This document shows positions 46,574 to 61,200 of a stretch of DNA of 64,000 nucleotides, piece after piece (the first letter of the stretch is position 1; each line of letters starts with the position of its first letter). Under the pieces are notes generated by a model, which had not been told where the DNA came from, ran no database searches, and saw only the letters and a list, made by a program, of their open reading frames with translations. The stretch covers positions 43,921,598 through 43,985,597 of the forward strand of contig NC_030385.2 in NCBI RefSeq assembly GCF_001625215.2, in the 5' to 3' direction. The translations under genes were made by a program, and so were the position numbers. This stretch comes from Daucus carota subsp. sativus. Taxonomy: Eukaryota > Streptophyta > Magnoliopsida > Apiales > Apiaceae.

Positions 46574-49500
46574 ATGTCACTGTTTCGGGGATTATCTCGG
46601 ATTTCGAGGTCGAGTTACAACCAGTGTAGATTTATATACTCGCTGCCACGTCATCACCATCCTCTACAACAACAACTCTCTCATGGCCATTCTAATCAGT
46701 TTGTATCTCATTTTGATTCCAATCGCAAGGTAAGCTGCGTCGCTTTGCTTCTTCTCCAAGTCATGTTTAATCGGCTGATTCCTATTGTTTTTGCTGCTTG
46801 TTTCTGATTCTATACCTAGTTTATATGTTTTTTAGTGTGTTAATGCTGCAACTGTGTCGTTTTATTCAATATCGAAGAGTTTTGTTTCTGTAGTCTCTCA
46901 CAGGACTTTCGTCGAACAGTGGGGATACTTTGATATAGAGTACTGAATTGGACTATTTAGGTGTATAAGTAGGTTGTAACTTAATAGTTTAGAGTCAGAA
47001 AACTCGTATTTCCTGAAGCACTTGCGAGTTCTAGATTATGAAAGGCTGATTGTTGATGCACATTAGGCTGGCACAGTTACTGTTGCCGATGCATGCTGTA
47101 TATTGAGTGTAACAGTAACTCATATTTGTTTGTACTATTTGTATACATAATTGCCATTGTTTCTGGTGATTAGTAGGTTCTGGGTTGCAGAATAATTTAT
47201 TCATGGATTTCGGGTGCCTTTACTAGTATTGGACAACAGGTGCAATATCAAAGCAACTCCATGGTTGACTCGACGGTAGATACCCATCTCCTTAATTTTT
47301 CTTCTGCATCTATTGTTGGGTGGCATGTCCTTTGATTTTCTTAATTCTGGAAAATAGTTTCAGAGCAAGTATTACTTCTAACCGTGTGGATTTCCCTTTA
47401 GTTTTAAGTTTTAACTTCACAGCACTGCAAAACTAGTATGTAAAACCTGTATTAATCTCCCAATTTTGTTTGTGACTTGTGTTTATTAACTATAATTAAG
47501 CCAGACAGGAACTTGGTAACTTTATCCAATATATAGAATGATAATCTCTTCACCTTACTCTTTGTTGTCCATATGTTTTTTCTTTTATACATTGACATAG
47601 CTGATACTCTATATTCAATATAGGAACAAGTTGACCCATTTTCTATAGTTGCCGATGAACTATCTATTCTTGCCGAGAGGTTACGGTCAATGGTGGTAGC
47701 TGAGGTACAAGACTATTTGCTTACTTCTATGTTTTGACTTTTTCTAGCACATATAAGCATCATGTGACACTGTTGAACAAAATTATATTTTGAAGGGATA
47801 ACAACCTTGGCTTTAATTTTTAAGCTCAATCCTTTTAAATCGTACGTGAAGGTGCTAGGCTGCTAGCGGTGTACTACACTACTACCTTTATTTTTGGTAG
47901 GAATGATGCAGATATTAATATTGATGTCTATTTAAATGTATTTTTTTATAGGTGCCAAAGCTTGCCTCAGCTGCCGAGTATTTCTTTAAACTTGGTGTTG
48001 AAGGAAAGAGGTTTCGACCAACGGTATTTTTCAGACTAAGCACATCTGCATGTTTAGTATAAATATTGAACAGTGTCATCTATGTTTAGTATAAATATCC
48101 TCTAAATGTCTTGCTTTAGTGTATGTGTCTTTGCATCATTATTATAGCTTCTCGCAAGTATCATATGAGTTTTGAGACAAGTGTTTGCTTAAAACTGGGA
48201 CTAGCAAATTAGTAAAATGATGTTTAAGATAATACATATATACACATTTAGAGCACTGTTTTTTTTGTGTCTTTCATATTCATTAGTAGATTGGCAAAAC
48301 ATTGCAAAACTGATATTTTTTTTTTTTGCAAAACCATTATTCTTGGCTTGTTCTGCTAGAAACTAAATAATTGTAATGTGTTCTCCCTTTTTCAACTCTG
48401 TTAAGTGTTAACTGAAGTCATTTCCTTGCAGGTTTTGTTGTTGATGGCAACAGCTTTAAATTTACCAATATCCGCTCCAGTTCTTGACAACGGTGTTCAT
48501 ATGTTGTCTACAGAATTACGTACAAGACAGCAGTGTATAGCTGAGATAACAGAAATGATCCATGTGAGTTCTCTATAGATATATCTTTTTATTTTTATCT
48601 TCTGAATTTTGGTAATTCAGAAGATAACATATGGAAGATAATTCCATTTGGAAGATGTTTTTGGACATAAATTCTTCTGCTGATTTATATTAAAAAGCTT
48701 GTTAAAAAACAAAACTAACTTAGGAGATGGATAGAGTATCTTTGTCATCTCTATCCTTTTCCTTTTACTTTTCCTCATCGAGGCCTTTATATGTAATGCA
48801 TGAGAAAGGAAAGTGTAGTGAGGACTCATACAAGGAGTGTCATCAATTCCTTTTTTAGAATTTCCTTATATTAACTGTTGCCTTCCTGGTAATTTTTGAC
48901 ACTTGCATCTCGATGCTAGTCAGAATCTCTGTGACACCCTTTGTTTAGTTTTTGCTGTCTCCTTTCTCTTAAATGTAGAACCCAATGAGGGACTACATAT
49001 GAGATGAACCTGTGCTGCAAAAATAGAGAGAAAGAGAATAAGACACCATGTGCAGTGGGCCTTAAAGAATTAATTATATATATAAAAAAACAAGCATGTC
49101 CAATACCTGTGTGCATAATAGGACTGGGTCCATCTGCCAATCTTTTTTGGAAATTTCGAGTACAGCACAGATGTGTCTCGTCTTGTGTCCGACACTCCAT
49201 AATTGAGTCTGTAACATAGATCCTAGTTAGAAAATAGACCTGAATTTCCAGATTTTCCACTCTGCTAAAGTTTGCTAGAGAGTTGATCTTTCCAAATGGG
49301 TAGTACGTCGAAATTAATTATCTTAGATAACATAGATAAGCTAGATGGACCAGCTGCCTCTCCACATTTTTCCAGAATTATTAGCATAACTATTAAGATC
49401 AAGGAATTGATATTCTTTTCAGTTTTTGTTTAAAGTTACAAGTGAAGTGTTTTTGGTCTGATGTTAGAGATTGACACACCATTGATTGTAGAGTAGCTGA

Positions 49501-52500
49501 TTTGTTTCTTTATCTTAGGTCGCCAGTCTTCTTCACGATGATGTATTGGATGATGCTGATACAAGACGTGGAATCGGTTCATTGAACGCTGTAATGGGGA
49601 ATAAGGTACTATAAATAATTATTCAAAACACGTTCTAACAATTTTATTTTTGTTCAGACTAATAAATTGGTGATGCACAAATCTTTAATCACATCTCAAC
49701 TTATATTATTATGCTTGGCCCTGCATGTTGTATTTTACTCACAATAATGCTTCCAGTTAGCAGTATTGGCCGGAGATTTCTTGCTGTCCAGAGCGTGTGT
49801 CGCTCTTGCATCTTTGAAGAACACGGAGGTATGACTTTCTCAGTATTTCAGCAAGTTCTCATGTATTACATTGTTCAGAAGAATTACTAATCTGATGTTG
49901 GAGCAATTGGCTGAGGGATTATAATTATTTTTATTTTTATTTTTATTTTTTTTGTGTGTGTGGTTGACCGACGAAATTATAAGATAACAGATGAATCTGA
50001 GAAATTAACTGGTATAGATGATTAAAAATCTTAGGAGGAAACACATAGGTTACACTTGAACCCATAGGATACACTACAAAAGATGTTAGCATAATAGAAT
50101 ACACTGTTAAACCCATAGGGGACTTAATCTTCTGATCTGAAGGAAGTGACTTGATGTGTATTATATGCAGTATCTGTTAAACCAGTAGTGAGTTAGGAGT
50201 AGTAATTAATGGTTATAAGATCTATTTAGGGATTAATGTTTTGGGTATTGGAAATGTACCATTTCTGGGTACATTAGGTGGTTTTGTTGTTTTTTTGTTG
50301 AACACTGCTTGAAAATTTCAATTACAGTATGTTTTAGGGTGATTGTTATCTAGAGAATCATGACTTAACTGCCAGTTGGTGAATTACATCACTCTGGCAT
50401 TCAAAGACGACATGTATAATAAGATTCCATATTCCATATAATGAAACCCAGTCCTGTTTTTTTAAAGCTGATAAAAAGTTGTTTTGTATTGTAATTTTCT
50501 TACAGTGTCTCTAGTGGGGATAAATTCTCGTTAAAATCTGCACTCATTTTACTTTTTCCATGAATGGGACTGTTTTATGCAGGTTGTGTCACTTCTAGCA
50601 ACAGTAGTGGAGCATCTTGTTACAGGGGAGACCATGCAAATGACCACTACTTCTGAGCAACGCCTTAGGTATGCTGCTTTTATGTATCGATGAACCCACC
50701 TTATGCTACATGCTCTTAGATGACACTCGTGATAGATGGCTATATGCTAATAAATTGAATGTGCAAATTCCTCAAAATTACTACACTTGTGACTCCTAGT
50801 TACACTGTTATTTTGTCAGTGTGTCCATATGCTGTATTTTGAAAGCCATGTTTTGTCACTTGCTGTGCGTAAACTAGCTTATAACCTCTTGTTTTGGGTT
50901 CTCAAATTTATTTTAGAAATGCTGTTTTAAAATCTTTATCTATTGTATTTATGATGTTATGGTATATTTCATTACTGCACTCGTAATGCTTTTCTAGGTA
51001 TTATAATGTTAACTCGTTTTATATTAATGCAGTATGGAGTATTATCTGCAAAAGACATACTACAAGACCGCATCACTGATTTCGAACAGCTGCAAGGCAA
51101 TTGCTCTTCTTGCAGGGCAGACAGCTGAAGTTTCAGTGTTGGCTTTTGATTATGGAAAAAATCTTGTATGCAATCATTCTTTTTGCAGCTCCCATGTTCT
51201 TGTATTTAGTACTTATTCATATTGTTTTGGTAATGTGTTAGCCAAGTAGAAGTTGTTGAAATATATGAAAGCTTTATGCTAATGCACGAGTGACCTTCTC
51301 AATATACGTAGGGTGTATGGTCGAGAACTGAAAGAGTTAGAGCATATACTAGGGAACTTCTTACTATATTTTTAAAGTATGAATTTATTAAATGATCTCA
51401 TAATTATAATTTAATTAAAATATGAGTCTGAATCAGGCCTTGTTTCGAGTTCCCGTCTAGAATCGGTACATCACATCACTTTAATACTGTACCTGTTTGA
51501 AGTTGACCTATATTGATACATATTGGTCCAGTAATATGTTCAGGAATTAATTTTGTATCTTTTCTTTCACAGGGTCTGGCATTTCAACTAATAGATGATG
51601 TTCTTGATTTTACTGGGACATCATCTTCTCTGGGGAAGGGTTCCTTGTCTGATATCCGCCATGTAATCATCTTTTATTCTTGTTCAAGTTTGTATATACT
51701 CACTGTTTAGTTCTTTATAAGCTTGCCTGTGTATTGTAGTGGAAAATCATGTGGTGGTTTATATGCTTATGAGTACACACAAACACTGGAGTGTTTTTTT
51801 TTTCCTTCTCAATGATTAGCTGCATCTATGCTTGCAAAGTAAAATCTGCCGTAAATTTGCAGGGTATCGTGACTGCTCCAATATTGTTCGCTATCGAGGA
51901 ATTTCCAGAATTGCGTCCAATCGTTGATCGGGGGTTTGACAAACCTGGAGATGTAGATCTTGTAAGTGCTTGGTTTACTTTTAAAAGAACTGCATTTTGA
52001 CCTTGTTAGTATCAGTTTATGCAGATGTTGCGAGATAAAAATTATGTAACAATGTACATTCCTGTAGTTACTGGTTGAGTCTGTTTCAGCAAATAGGTAA
52101 TAATGTTCAAGTCTCGGTCTCCTAAGGGATCGTGAGCTTTATCAAAATTATCACCTGCTCGTTTTCTAAGATCTAGGGGTTATGTGTTTGTCTTGGATTG
52201 GGGAGACTGAAGAGACTGCTTTACCTCTATTTGATCTCGGAGAAACAGTATGGGGTCTCTGTATCAGGAGCTCTATTTGCACTGCTCCTCTCTATACTAG
52301 AATTCAAATTAGCTCCAGCGTCCATTTTCTTACTTTCTTACTTGAATTTGCACGTCACCTGTAGGATTTACTTGGTACTCCCTCTGTCCCATTTTAACTG
52401 ATGTTTGACTTTTTAACACGTATATTGAGGTGTAAAAAAACAATATCTACACTCAATAAAAAATTTCAAAAGTTTAGAATCTAAACTTTTATTTGATATA

Positions 52501-53407
52501 ATTTTTATGAAGAATAACTATGTTTAGATGTGATTTTTTTAACACCTTAAAATACGTGTAAAAAAGTCAAAAGCAGTTAAAATGGGACGGAGGGAGTAAA
52601 AAGTTTTAAAAGATGAGGGTTAACCTTTTTGGGCTCCTCAATTACACACTGCTATAGAGGACTCTTTATCGCGATTAGTATTAGTCAATTATCTTTCCTC
52701 ACACTCAACCAAAATACCAAATAAAAGTGGATTGGTTCTTTTTCATTCCCATGGCCTATTGAGATAGCAGCCTTCGTGTTTTACCTGCCGTTCGGTCTTA
52801 ATCAAGATAGGTCAAGGGCGCGCTGGAACGGTCGGTAGCTACTTAGTCTCGTCCGAGAGTATAAACTGAGGAGATGGTGTCCCCTCAAGGGCTGATGTAT
52901 GTTTACTCAGCAAAAAAGTGCCCATCTCCTCAGTACAGTGTTAGCAATCAGTTAGTCGACCTTTTGTATGCTAGAGATGGGTCATAATAAGTTTCTAAAA
53001 CACAGATAAGTATTGTGATAATGCATTCATGAGTTAAAGGCTGTATATCTTGATAAAATACTCTGCCATTTCAAACTGTTCACAAGTATTTTTTTAGACA
53101 AAAGACTATCTATGTAAATTGAAAAATCAGTTATTTAGCAAAAGAATTATTAATCATTGATACTATTTTTTTTATGTATGTTGTGTGTTTTCTTGACTAA
53201 ATTTGGAGCATTGATGGGGATTTGCAGGCTCTAGATTATCTAGGGCGGAGTCATGGAATACAGAGGACACGGGAATTAGCACAGAAGCATGCCAACCTCG
53301 CTTCAAGTGCAATCGATTCTTTACCTGACAATGATGATGAGGACGTTCAAATATCAAGGCGGGCATTGGTAGAATTAACGCAAAGAGTCATTACGAGAAA
53401 TAAATAA
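46574..53407 (+). CDS. SPS3: Trans-polyprenyl diphosphate synthase (solanesyl/geranyl diphosphate synthase, SPS3 type), 407 aa, complete
   Basis: Twelve exons: 46574-46729, 47240-47275, 47624-47704, 47952-48023, 48432-48563, 49519-49605, 49757-49828, 50583-50668, 51033-51165, 51573-51662, 51863-51961, 53228-53407; 1224 nt in frame. The first about 50 residues are rich in Arg, Ser and His and poor in acids, as in a mitochondrial presequence. The first Asp-rich motif is in HDDVLDDADTRRG, the second in LIDDVLDFTG; KRFRP and the GQ of LLAGQ are also conserved. The enzyme adds isopentenyl units to an allylic diphosphate, making the side chain for ubiquinone. It resembles Arabidopsis SPS3. Product length cannot be read from sequence alone. 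Confidence 0.95.
52378..52596. mobile_element. Stowaway-type MITE in SPS3 intron 11, 219 bp
   Basis: CTCCCTCTGTCCCATTTTAA and its inverse TTAAAATGGGACGGAGGGAG, TA at 52376-52377 and 52597-52598. Confidence 0.92.
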
Positions 53408-54934
53408 AAACAAATCAGAAAGCAAGTTCATATTGGCAACTGTATACGAAGAATTTTGTTTAGCTACTACCAGTGATTTTGTAAGGTAGAGGAAAGCATG
53501 CACCAATATTATGATAGAATTGAACTTTGATCCTTTAATGTTCATTCTTTTTGATATTCAAATAATCAGTCTAGAGAGAATCATACTTCTAGAGGAGTGC
53601 TCTTTGCCACAGTGCCACTGTCATCCAGCCACCATTAGCTAATTTCATTGTGCACTTGTTTTTGTGAATTGGAAAGAACTGCAAACGGGGATATATGAAT
53701 TATGCAAGGCAGAAAAAAAAATGTGATCCAGGAAAATCAGTAATAGAATTTTAACTTTCTTAATGGATATTTACGTTGCACTTCATTACTATATTCCTAT
53801 TTGCTGTTATCAATTTCTAGTACCGGAAAGCTAAAGATTAATTGGTAGAGATCTGATTGGATACTGACCGTTAAAAATTTCAATTTCGACATATATATTT
53901 GTATGGAATATATTATATTTGGACGGAATCCTTTTATCTTTTTTGGTCGGCGATCAGAGTATCTTAGATCTTACCTGTTTGGTATTAATTACAAATAATA
54001 TTTATTAAAGTTAGAGTTGTATACCAACTCAATAAGAAATTTATTATGGCACATTACCTCGCAATTACTCTCTGTAGTTTGGCTATGTACAAGGTATAAT
54101 ATTTTTTATACTTTCATATTGTTTAACATTAAAATTTAGCCAAAATGTTTAATAAATAAAATTATATATTAAAAATGTGAAAATATAAATAAATTAGATA
54201 TACCCAATCAATATTTTAAAATGACCCAGACGGGCTCGTTGTCATCAAGACTTCAGTTCTCTCCGCCACATATAAATGTCCTAATTTGGAGAAGTTGACT
54301 GCTCTTTTATTTAATAAGAATTAAAAATTTCGTTTGATAAGCGGAATTATTATAAATTCAGTTACTATAAAAGCATATACTCCATACTCCGTGCCGTGGA
54401 GGTAGAATTTCAGAGTTCCATTCTCTCATCCATTTCCCGGTTCCAATAATTAACAAATAAGTCGCAAACATTTTTCTCTTATTTTGCAATAAATTACTTT
54501 CAAAAAAAATAACACAAATACATACTTCTTCAAAGAATAAATATTAATTTTAATGAGAAATATTAAACGCCTCAAAATACTTAAATTTTTTATATAATAT
54601 ATATATTACTATGAATTATTTTCACTAAATAGGTCATTTTACAAAAAGGTAGATATTTATATCCTCAGTATATTATCAGAATTTATTACCAAAACTGTAA
54701 TAGTGGCAAATATGTTTAAGAACTTTTTCTTGTTCTCCAAAATTTCTTTCTTTATACCTCATTTGTTTCACATGAAACCTATGAGCTCTGAAAATTCTGC
54801 ATTCAAGGCTTCAAGCCTTGCAGCCTATGACGACACAAAACTAAAGAGCAAGGCTTAACAAAATTAATATACAATTTACAATATAGACCAGCAATCTTGA
54901 TCAAGCTTGTAGAATTCCTTTGGACCAAAAAGAG
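53408..54934. other. Convergent intergenic region between SPS3 and FIP1
   Basis: SPS3 3' UTR on the left, FIP1 3' side on the right, AT-rich between. No gene seen. Confidence 0.5.
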
Positions 54935-55027
54935 TTAGATGTTAGGAGAGCGAGCAGTGCCAACCCATCTGGAGCACCGGTTTTCTTCCTCCAAGTTGAG
55001 ATCTTCTTCACTCGGACCCTGCAGCTC
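54935..55027 (-). other. Possible downstream exon of the FIP1 gene
   Basis: After an acceptor-like TTTTAG an open stretch of 30 codons and a stop reads ELQGPSEEDLNLEEE and RCSRWVGTARSPNI. Base composition is coding-like. No donor that would join it in frame was found before the stop at 55258, so it may be a 3' UTR exon or belong to a splice variant. Confidence 0.3.
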
Positions 55028-55257
55028 CTAAAATAACATATCTATTGATAATAACAAAGTACACTGTGTTTTTAAACTAAACAATTGTCTGAGCCATCAT
55101 CAGTGGCCTGCGTTAAGTTACATTTGTATGGTATATACACATCAAAAGAGAAACTGGTCTTAATTAACATGTCTACACACCTGTCAAATTTGCATTAGTA
55201 AATAGTGAATCCCCTACACCCTGTAAATTATACTTCAAAAGAACAGGTACACATTAG

Positions 55258-58200
55258 CTAGTTGCCAGTCCATCTGCGCTTCCTCGGAGGCCGCTCATGT
55301 TTGATCTCTGAATCTGTGCGGCTTTCAGTTTGGACCGGCGGCAGCTGTTCGTTGTCCATCTTTTTTACAGCTACAGGTTCTTTTTCACTTGGCATCGGAA
55401 GCTTGAAGCGCTCACTACGCTTCCTCAGCTTGGCTACAGTATCCAAGTGTTTATCTTCCTTTGGTTTCACTTCACCACCCTTCTTTATGTTCACTTGATC
55501 ACCAGCATCTGTTTCATTAGCCAAGGTATGTGAATTCTGACCCGCTTCCACTGTCTTCGTAGATACATCTGATACTGTATTAGCCGCCAAAGTTCCAGCA
55601 TTATGATCATCATTCTCTTTTACGTTTAAGGAGGATAATTGAGTACCAGCATCAAAATCCCTTTCCTTGTGGCTAGTCCATCTTTCCAACTTCGAACGTC
55701 CTCTCGCTGAGTCATGCTGTTCATCATCTGAAGAAGCATCTTCCTTGCGTCTTTTGGAGGATTGACGAGGCACAGGGATCCCCTGATCACCACCTCCTTG
55801 ATCAATCATGCCTCTCAATCTCGCCTAAAATATAAATAAAACTAGTTATCGTGGAACAACTCGTTCAGCTAGCAAACCAGCAAGTAATATACAAAGATGT
55901 AAGATGACGTGTTATAATCCAAAAACCACTGCAACTTAAGGATGTGGTGTAATAAATCAAGTTGAAATTATGCAAGGAAACTACAACATGGACCTCTACC
56001 AGATTACGTTTATGGCACCATCAACATACATCCGAAAGCAAAATGTTCAGCTACTAATAACATTCAGCGGAGCTTCATAAATAAAGTTTGTTTCAAACTT
56101 CAAAGTAATGACTTACTATGGTTGTGAATAATCCACCTGCCATGGCTATTGATCTAGCAGAAGAAAAATCACTTCTACTAGTTCTTACTGTAAATTAATA
56201 TGTGATTCCATAATCAAAAACTACATGTGATCAAACACAGAGACACAAAAAGAAATAAACACTAAAGAGCAATGATAAGGTACATCAGATGCTAAACTGT
56301 CTCATGGCGCTCCTCGGCAGAATGTGCCTAAATAGTTATAGCCCGTGTTTGGAAGTTAGAGGTTTGAGAAAAAGATACACACGACAAGAAATAAACACTA
56401 AAGCGCAACAATAAGGTACATCAGATGCTAAACTGTCTCAATAGTGCTCCTTGGCAGAAAGCGCCTAAATAGCATAGCCCGTGTTTGAAAGTTAGACGTT
56501 TGAGAAAAAAATAGAGGATTAACCTAAAACATAAGTTTAACTAGATGAATCCTCTAATATTAGTATTTGCTAGTTACTCGATTGAAATAGCGATTTGGAC
56601 TCGATCCGCTAATTTTGAAAAAGCTACTTGGAGGAGCTTTTTCAATTAGAGGATTGTTGTGTCCAATACAAAAAGTTAATTCAAAGAGCTATTTACCAAA
56701 CAGTTTCGTTCAAAAATAGCTAATTCAATCCGCTTGTCCAAACAACTAATTCAATCCGCTGCAACTAACAGCTAACCGCCAATTCCCAAACAAAGGCCAT
56801 AAATATGGTGTTGCCTTGAAATAAGAAATATGATTCATGAAGCAGTGGTCTTAAGAAGAACATATTCCTCCCCAAAATACAAATAGTATAATACCACTTC
56901 AATATAAACATCTTCCTCATTGCAACTAAAAAATACTTGCTATTGTGAAATTTGCATAACTAATTAACTATGCTAAGAACAAAACAGCAGGGTTATGATT
57001 GATTAGTTTCTCACCACGTGACATATTACTTTTGAATATGTAAGTCATATTATATGCAAACCAAGTCAAGAATGTTCATGAGCATGTCAAACTTACCAAG
57101 CTCAATCTACTCAAATTTCTCATTTTACTTTTAAGATCAATCCAATATTTGCCAATATATTTGATTCAATACATTGTCCCCAATTCATACATTATCAGCT
57201 CAATCGCTAAAGTCATATTCAAGCCAAAAAGACTTTTGTTTAAACCGAGCTTGCCCAAAACTCAGAGCGATTTGAGTCGCTTATCAAAAAAAAAAAAAAA
57301 AACTTGTTTGAACTCGAGCCCTCAAACTAATTCAAAATAAAACAAACTCATTCTATCAAGTCGAGCCCATTTCAACTAAGCAGTCAAGTCCAACTTGGTC
57401 CAGATTACAGCCTTAAAATATAGCAAAACAACCAATCATATATTTAGAGCTTCCTAGGTAATGCTATTTTTTGGTCTATATTAGGTTTGCGCAATGAGTC
57501 TGAGAGTGGGAAGCACCAATCCTGAATCGGTACCAAGAACCCCTCCACTAAACAGTGCATAATAATCGATGTCATGATGAAATGATAAACTTATTTCATA
57601 AAATTTCCTTCCTTTTGCAAATACATCTATCAGCTATAGCCTGTTCAGAAACTCCCAGCACTGGGCTCAGTAGCTCATAACTGAATTAGGTTAACTACAA
57701 TAACTATAATATGATTTTTCATTCATATGTATAACTTAATTTAAATCAATTTTTGGGAGGTCTCCCTACAAAAGTTTTATATTATTGTGTCCAGAGAGGT
57801 GACATACCCGCTCGCTTATCTGACTGTTGTGTTCTTGGTTCCTCCTAGATGGTACCGTAGAGTTGAGATCTCCCACAGACTCTTTGCTCTTCCTAGGGTA
57901 CTCTTTATGTTTCTTCTCGGGCATTTTTTGATGATCAGAAGCATTAATAGCACGATCATTACGAGCACTTGGTCTTTCCTGCCTTGATCTTCTCTCATCA
58001 TTATTGGGTTGACTTGCCCGTGAATAGATATCCTCACTCCCCCTATGACGTGGAAGGCTGTCAGTTTCCACTCTATCCCTCCTCTTAAGTTGCTCAACGT
58101 GGCGTCCTGGATCTTTCAGATGGTAATCTCTGTCAGAACCTTTAAGTTCGTCCTTCGCTCTAGAATGGCTAGACCACGATTTCTCTTCAACAGTCCGTAC

Positions 58201-61200
58201 ACTTTTGACTCCACGCACATCTTCCCTCTCTCTTTTGGAATGAATTTCTTCATGAGATTGCTTAAGCCTTTGCCAGTCCTCCCGCTCCCTTGGCCTATCT
58301 ATTCTCTCCCTGGGGAACCAGATATCATCTTTGTGTCTGAGAGATTGCTGGTCATCATTTCTGACTCTTGCTATCTCATCTTTCTTTCTCTGCTCCATGA
58401 TGTCATCCCTTTCTCTTTTCCGACGACTAGTATTTTCCCTATGGGCGTGCAAGAGTTCTTCCTTTTCCCCACGGTCCCTCTTAGAGTGGATATCTTCTTT
58501 CCTTCGTTTACTGTCGAAGTTATCAATTCGAGTTTTTACATTATCATCCCTGTCTCTGTCTCGTGACCCCATATCTTTGTCATAACCCCTCCAACTCCCA
58601 TTATCCAATTGTTTCCTAAGTTGATATTGATCTATATCGTTCCGATCAACCTCTCTCACCTTACTCCGGTGTCTCGGTCCCATATCATCACTGCGATCCC
58701 TCATCCTTGTGTCCTCCATTCTAGCCCTTCTGACATGTGACTCATCGTCTTTGCGCTGCCAGGCTCCATCAGAATTTTCACTATCCTTCCGTCGATCAAC
58801 ATCTGCCTTCAAGTGTGAATGATGGGTTGCATTTGATTCCCAGTTTTTACGAGAATAAGGAGCCTCCCTACCTTTAAATGCCATGTGGTGTCTATCTACT
58901 TCCGATCTCTCTTTGTGGACTTTACTTCGGGCACGATGCTCATCCTCATTTGTTCTCTTAGTTCCCATCCGTGCAGACATCCCATGTTGGACAACTTCAT
59001 CTTCAGTGCCATCTGGCAAATTCTGGTAGTCCCTGCTGTTTCCTGATATTGCTTTGCTATTTTCACTACTTCTTGCAGCCTTAGACTCCTCGCGGTCATC
59101 AACTTCTTCCAAGGGCAGTTGCTCAACTCGTGAATTAAGTTTTTGCTTCTTTATGGACTGAGATGAAGTTTCATCTTTATGGGTATCGGTCATATTCAGA
59201 TCACTATCCACCCTATCCATTTCAAATCTTCCATCCAGCTGCTCATCAGGGGTAGCATCATTTTGTTCAAAATATTGATCCTCAGGAACCCCACCGTTAT
59301 GAGAAGATGACAAATGAGGACTGCTCCCGCTTTTACCATCAATGCTTTCTGCCGATTCATCCTTTCGAATGCCATGACGCGGTTTCTCAGTTGTACTCCC
59401 ACTACGGGTTTTACTAGGGGATCTCTCACTTGCTCTTCCTTTTCTATGCCTGCAGTTACACAAGAGAGAAGGTTAAAAAATTGTCATATCCCAGAGGCAA
59501 GGTGAATGTAATATATTAATCAAAAAAAATCGTTGTCCATGATTCATAGTCTAATTTAAATTCTTTAAAGTAAATTTGACCATTTATTAGATGTTAAGTG
59601 CCTCCTTGGCCTCATAACTAAGAAACTCTTTTCGGCTTTTAAAAAGATTAAAATATTTTCCAGAAAACAAATGTGATAACTTGGTCGTGCTTTTAAAAAA
59701 TGTTTCAGAAATTAGAACAGTATAAAAAAAACATGAAAAAGTTTGTTACCTGAAAAAAGGAAACAGTACCGTACAGCACCTAATGTGCCCTATTTTCGTA
59801 CTCTATAATCATAATAAGAATCATTACTAGAAAACTACATTAGATCTAAAGTCTCCAAATTTTGAATCAGAAGTTGAAACTAAGGGTCGGTAATTTAGAA
59901 GTTAAAATAGTATTCAGTCCAACTATGATAAAGACGAATCAGCCATAACGGATAATATAGGACAGACTAACGGAGGTAGTAGTCAATTCACATGTACAAA
60001 CCAATCAGGAGAATTAGTTTAAAATTTTGGGGGAAATCTGCATAAGAAATAATTAATGGGCCTCTCATCTTATATTACACAAGGCATTGGGTTATTCCAT
60101 GTTTTCAGTTATTTTGATGCATAGATTTCAAGTGTACAAACAGGAGTAAATATTTAAAACGAGAGGAAACAAGAAAACTGAAAAGGACACCAAGAATTAG
60201 TACGCGACACCAACAGACCTCTCATCCCGATGTGATCTAGGGTATATGGGGGTCTTCTCCCTAGAACTAGAAGGTTTCTGCACAGGAGCTTCCAGCATAA
60301 TAGGCGGCTTTTCATCTCCTGTTGCTTTACCGCGAACAGCTTTATTTAACGGAGCTTTTCTTCCTGCAAGCTCTCTTTTCCGGTCCTTGTAAGATTGTGG
60401 TGCACTATCAAAAACTGCAGTGTCTTCCTGTGAATTGTTCTCTTCTACATCACGGCCTACTCCTAGCTCCTCTCTTGATGAGTCCTCTGGCAGCTTTGCG
60501 ATGTCATTCCCGTTGACAGAATCATCATCTGCAGAATCCTGCAAGGCAATCTGTTTCCAAGCAACATCAGTATATATGTAAATCAAACACCGCGAGTCGC
60601 ACTTAGATCATTAATATATAAAGAGAACTAGGATTATCTTCTAACCTCAATAATAGCATCTGCATCGCGCATTCTTGGAGGACGAGTATCAATGGATGGG
60701 AGCCTTTCACCATATCCAGTTTCCACTTGAATCGGTCGCCCAGGTGGCTGGTAATACACAAGATTTAGTAAGTTTGAAACTTAGAATTTACATGTTAGAT
60801 AATGGCTACTTTTGATTTGATTTTCTTCATGATGTAGCCATGCAGGTCATAAATATATAGTAAATAGAGAAACGACGGGAATAATTTACATCTTTACATA
60901 GACCGTGTTCTTAAATAAAAGGCATACACAAAATTGACGAGTGGACCCAAAAAGAAGTATCATACGACAATGATGATTGCTAGCAATAGCAAGATCATAA
61001 GCTTATGATGGAAGTTCATAAATGCAGTGGCCAGTGGTTAGCTAATTTATAAGCTAAGAATGGCTGGAGTTTTTTTATTATGTGAAAGGAATCATAATAG
61101 CTAACAGGTACATACAAATTGTGGTCTTGCACGCAGCGATGCCATAGATATATCACTCTGTCCAACCTCTGATTTTTCAGGATTCGTGTTATCAGCTGGA

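Noticed and set aside
52856..52946. 12-bp inverted repeat ctgaggagatgg in SPS3 intron 11
   Set aside because: Perfect, but isolated, with no further pairing, target duplication or second copy to support an element or RNA structure.
58045..58585. Plus-strand ORF of 173 codons over the FIP1 large exon
   Set aside because: Shadow of the Arg/Ser/Asp-rich coding strand, giving Ser/Phe/Leu-rich sequence without domain features.
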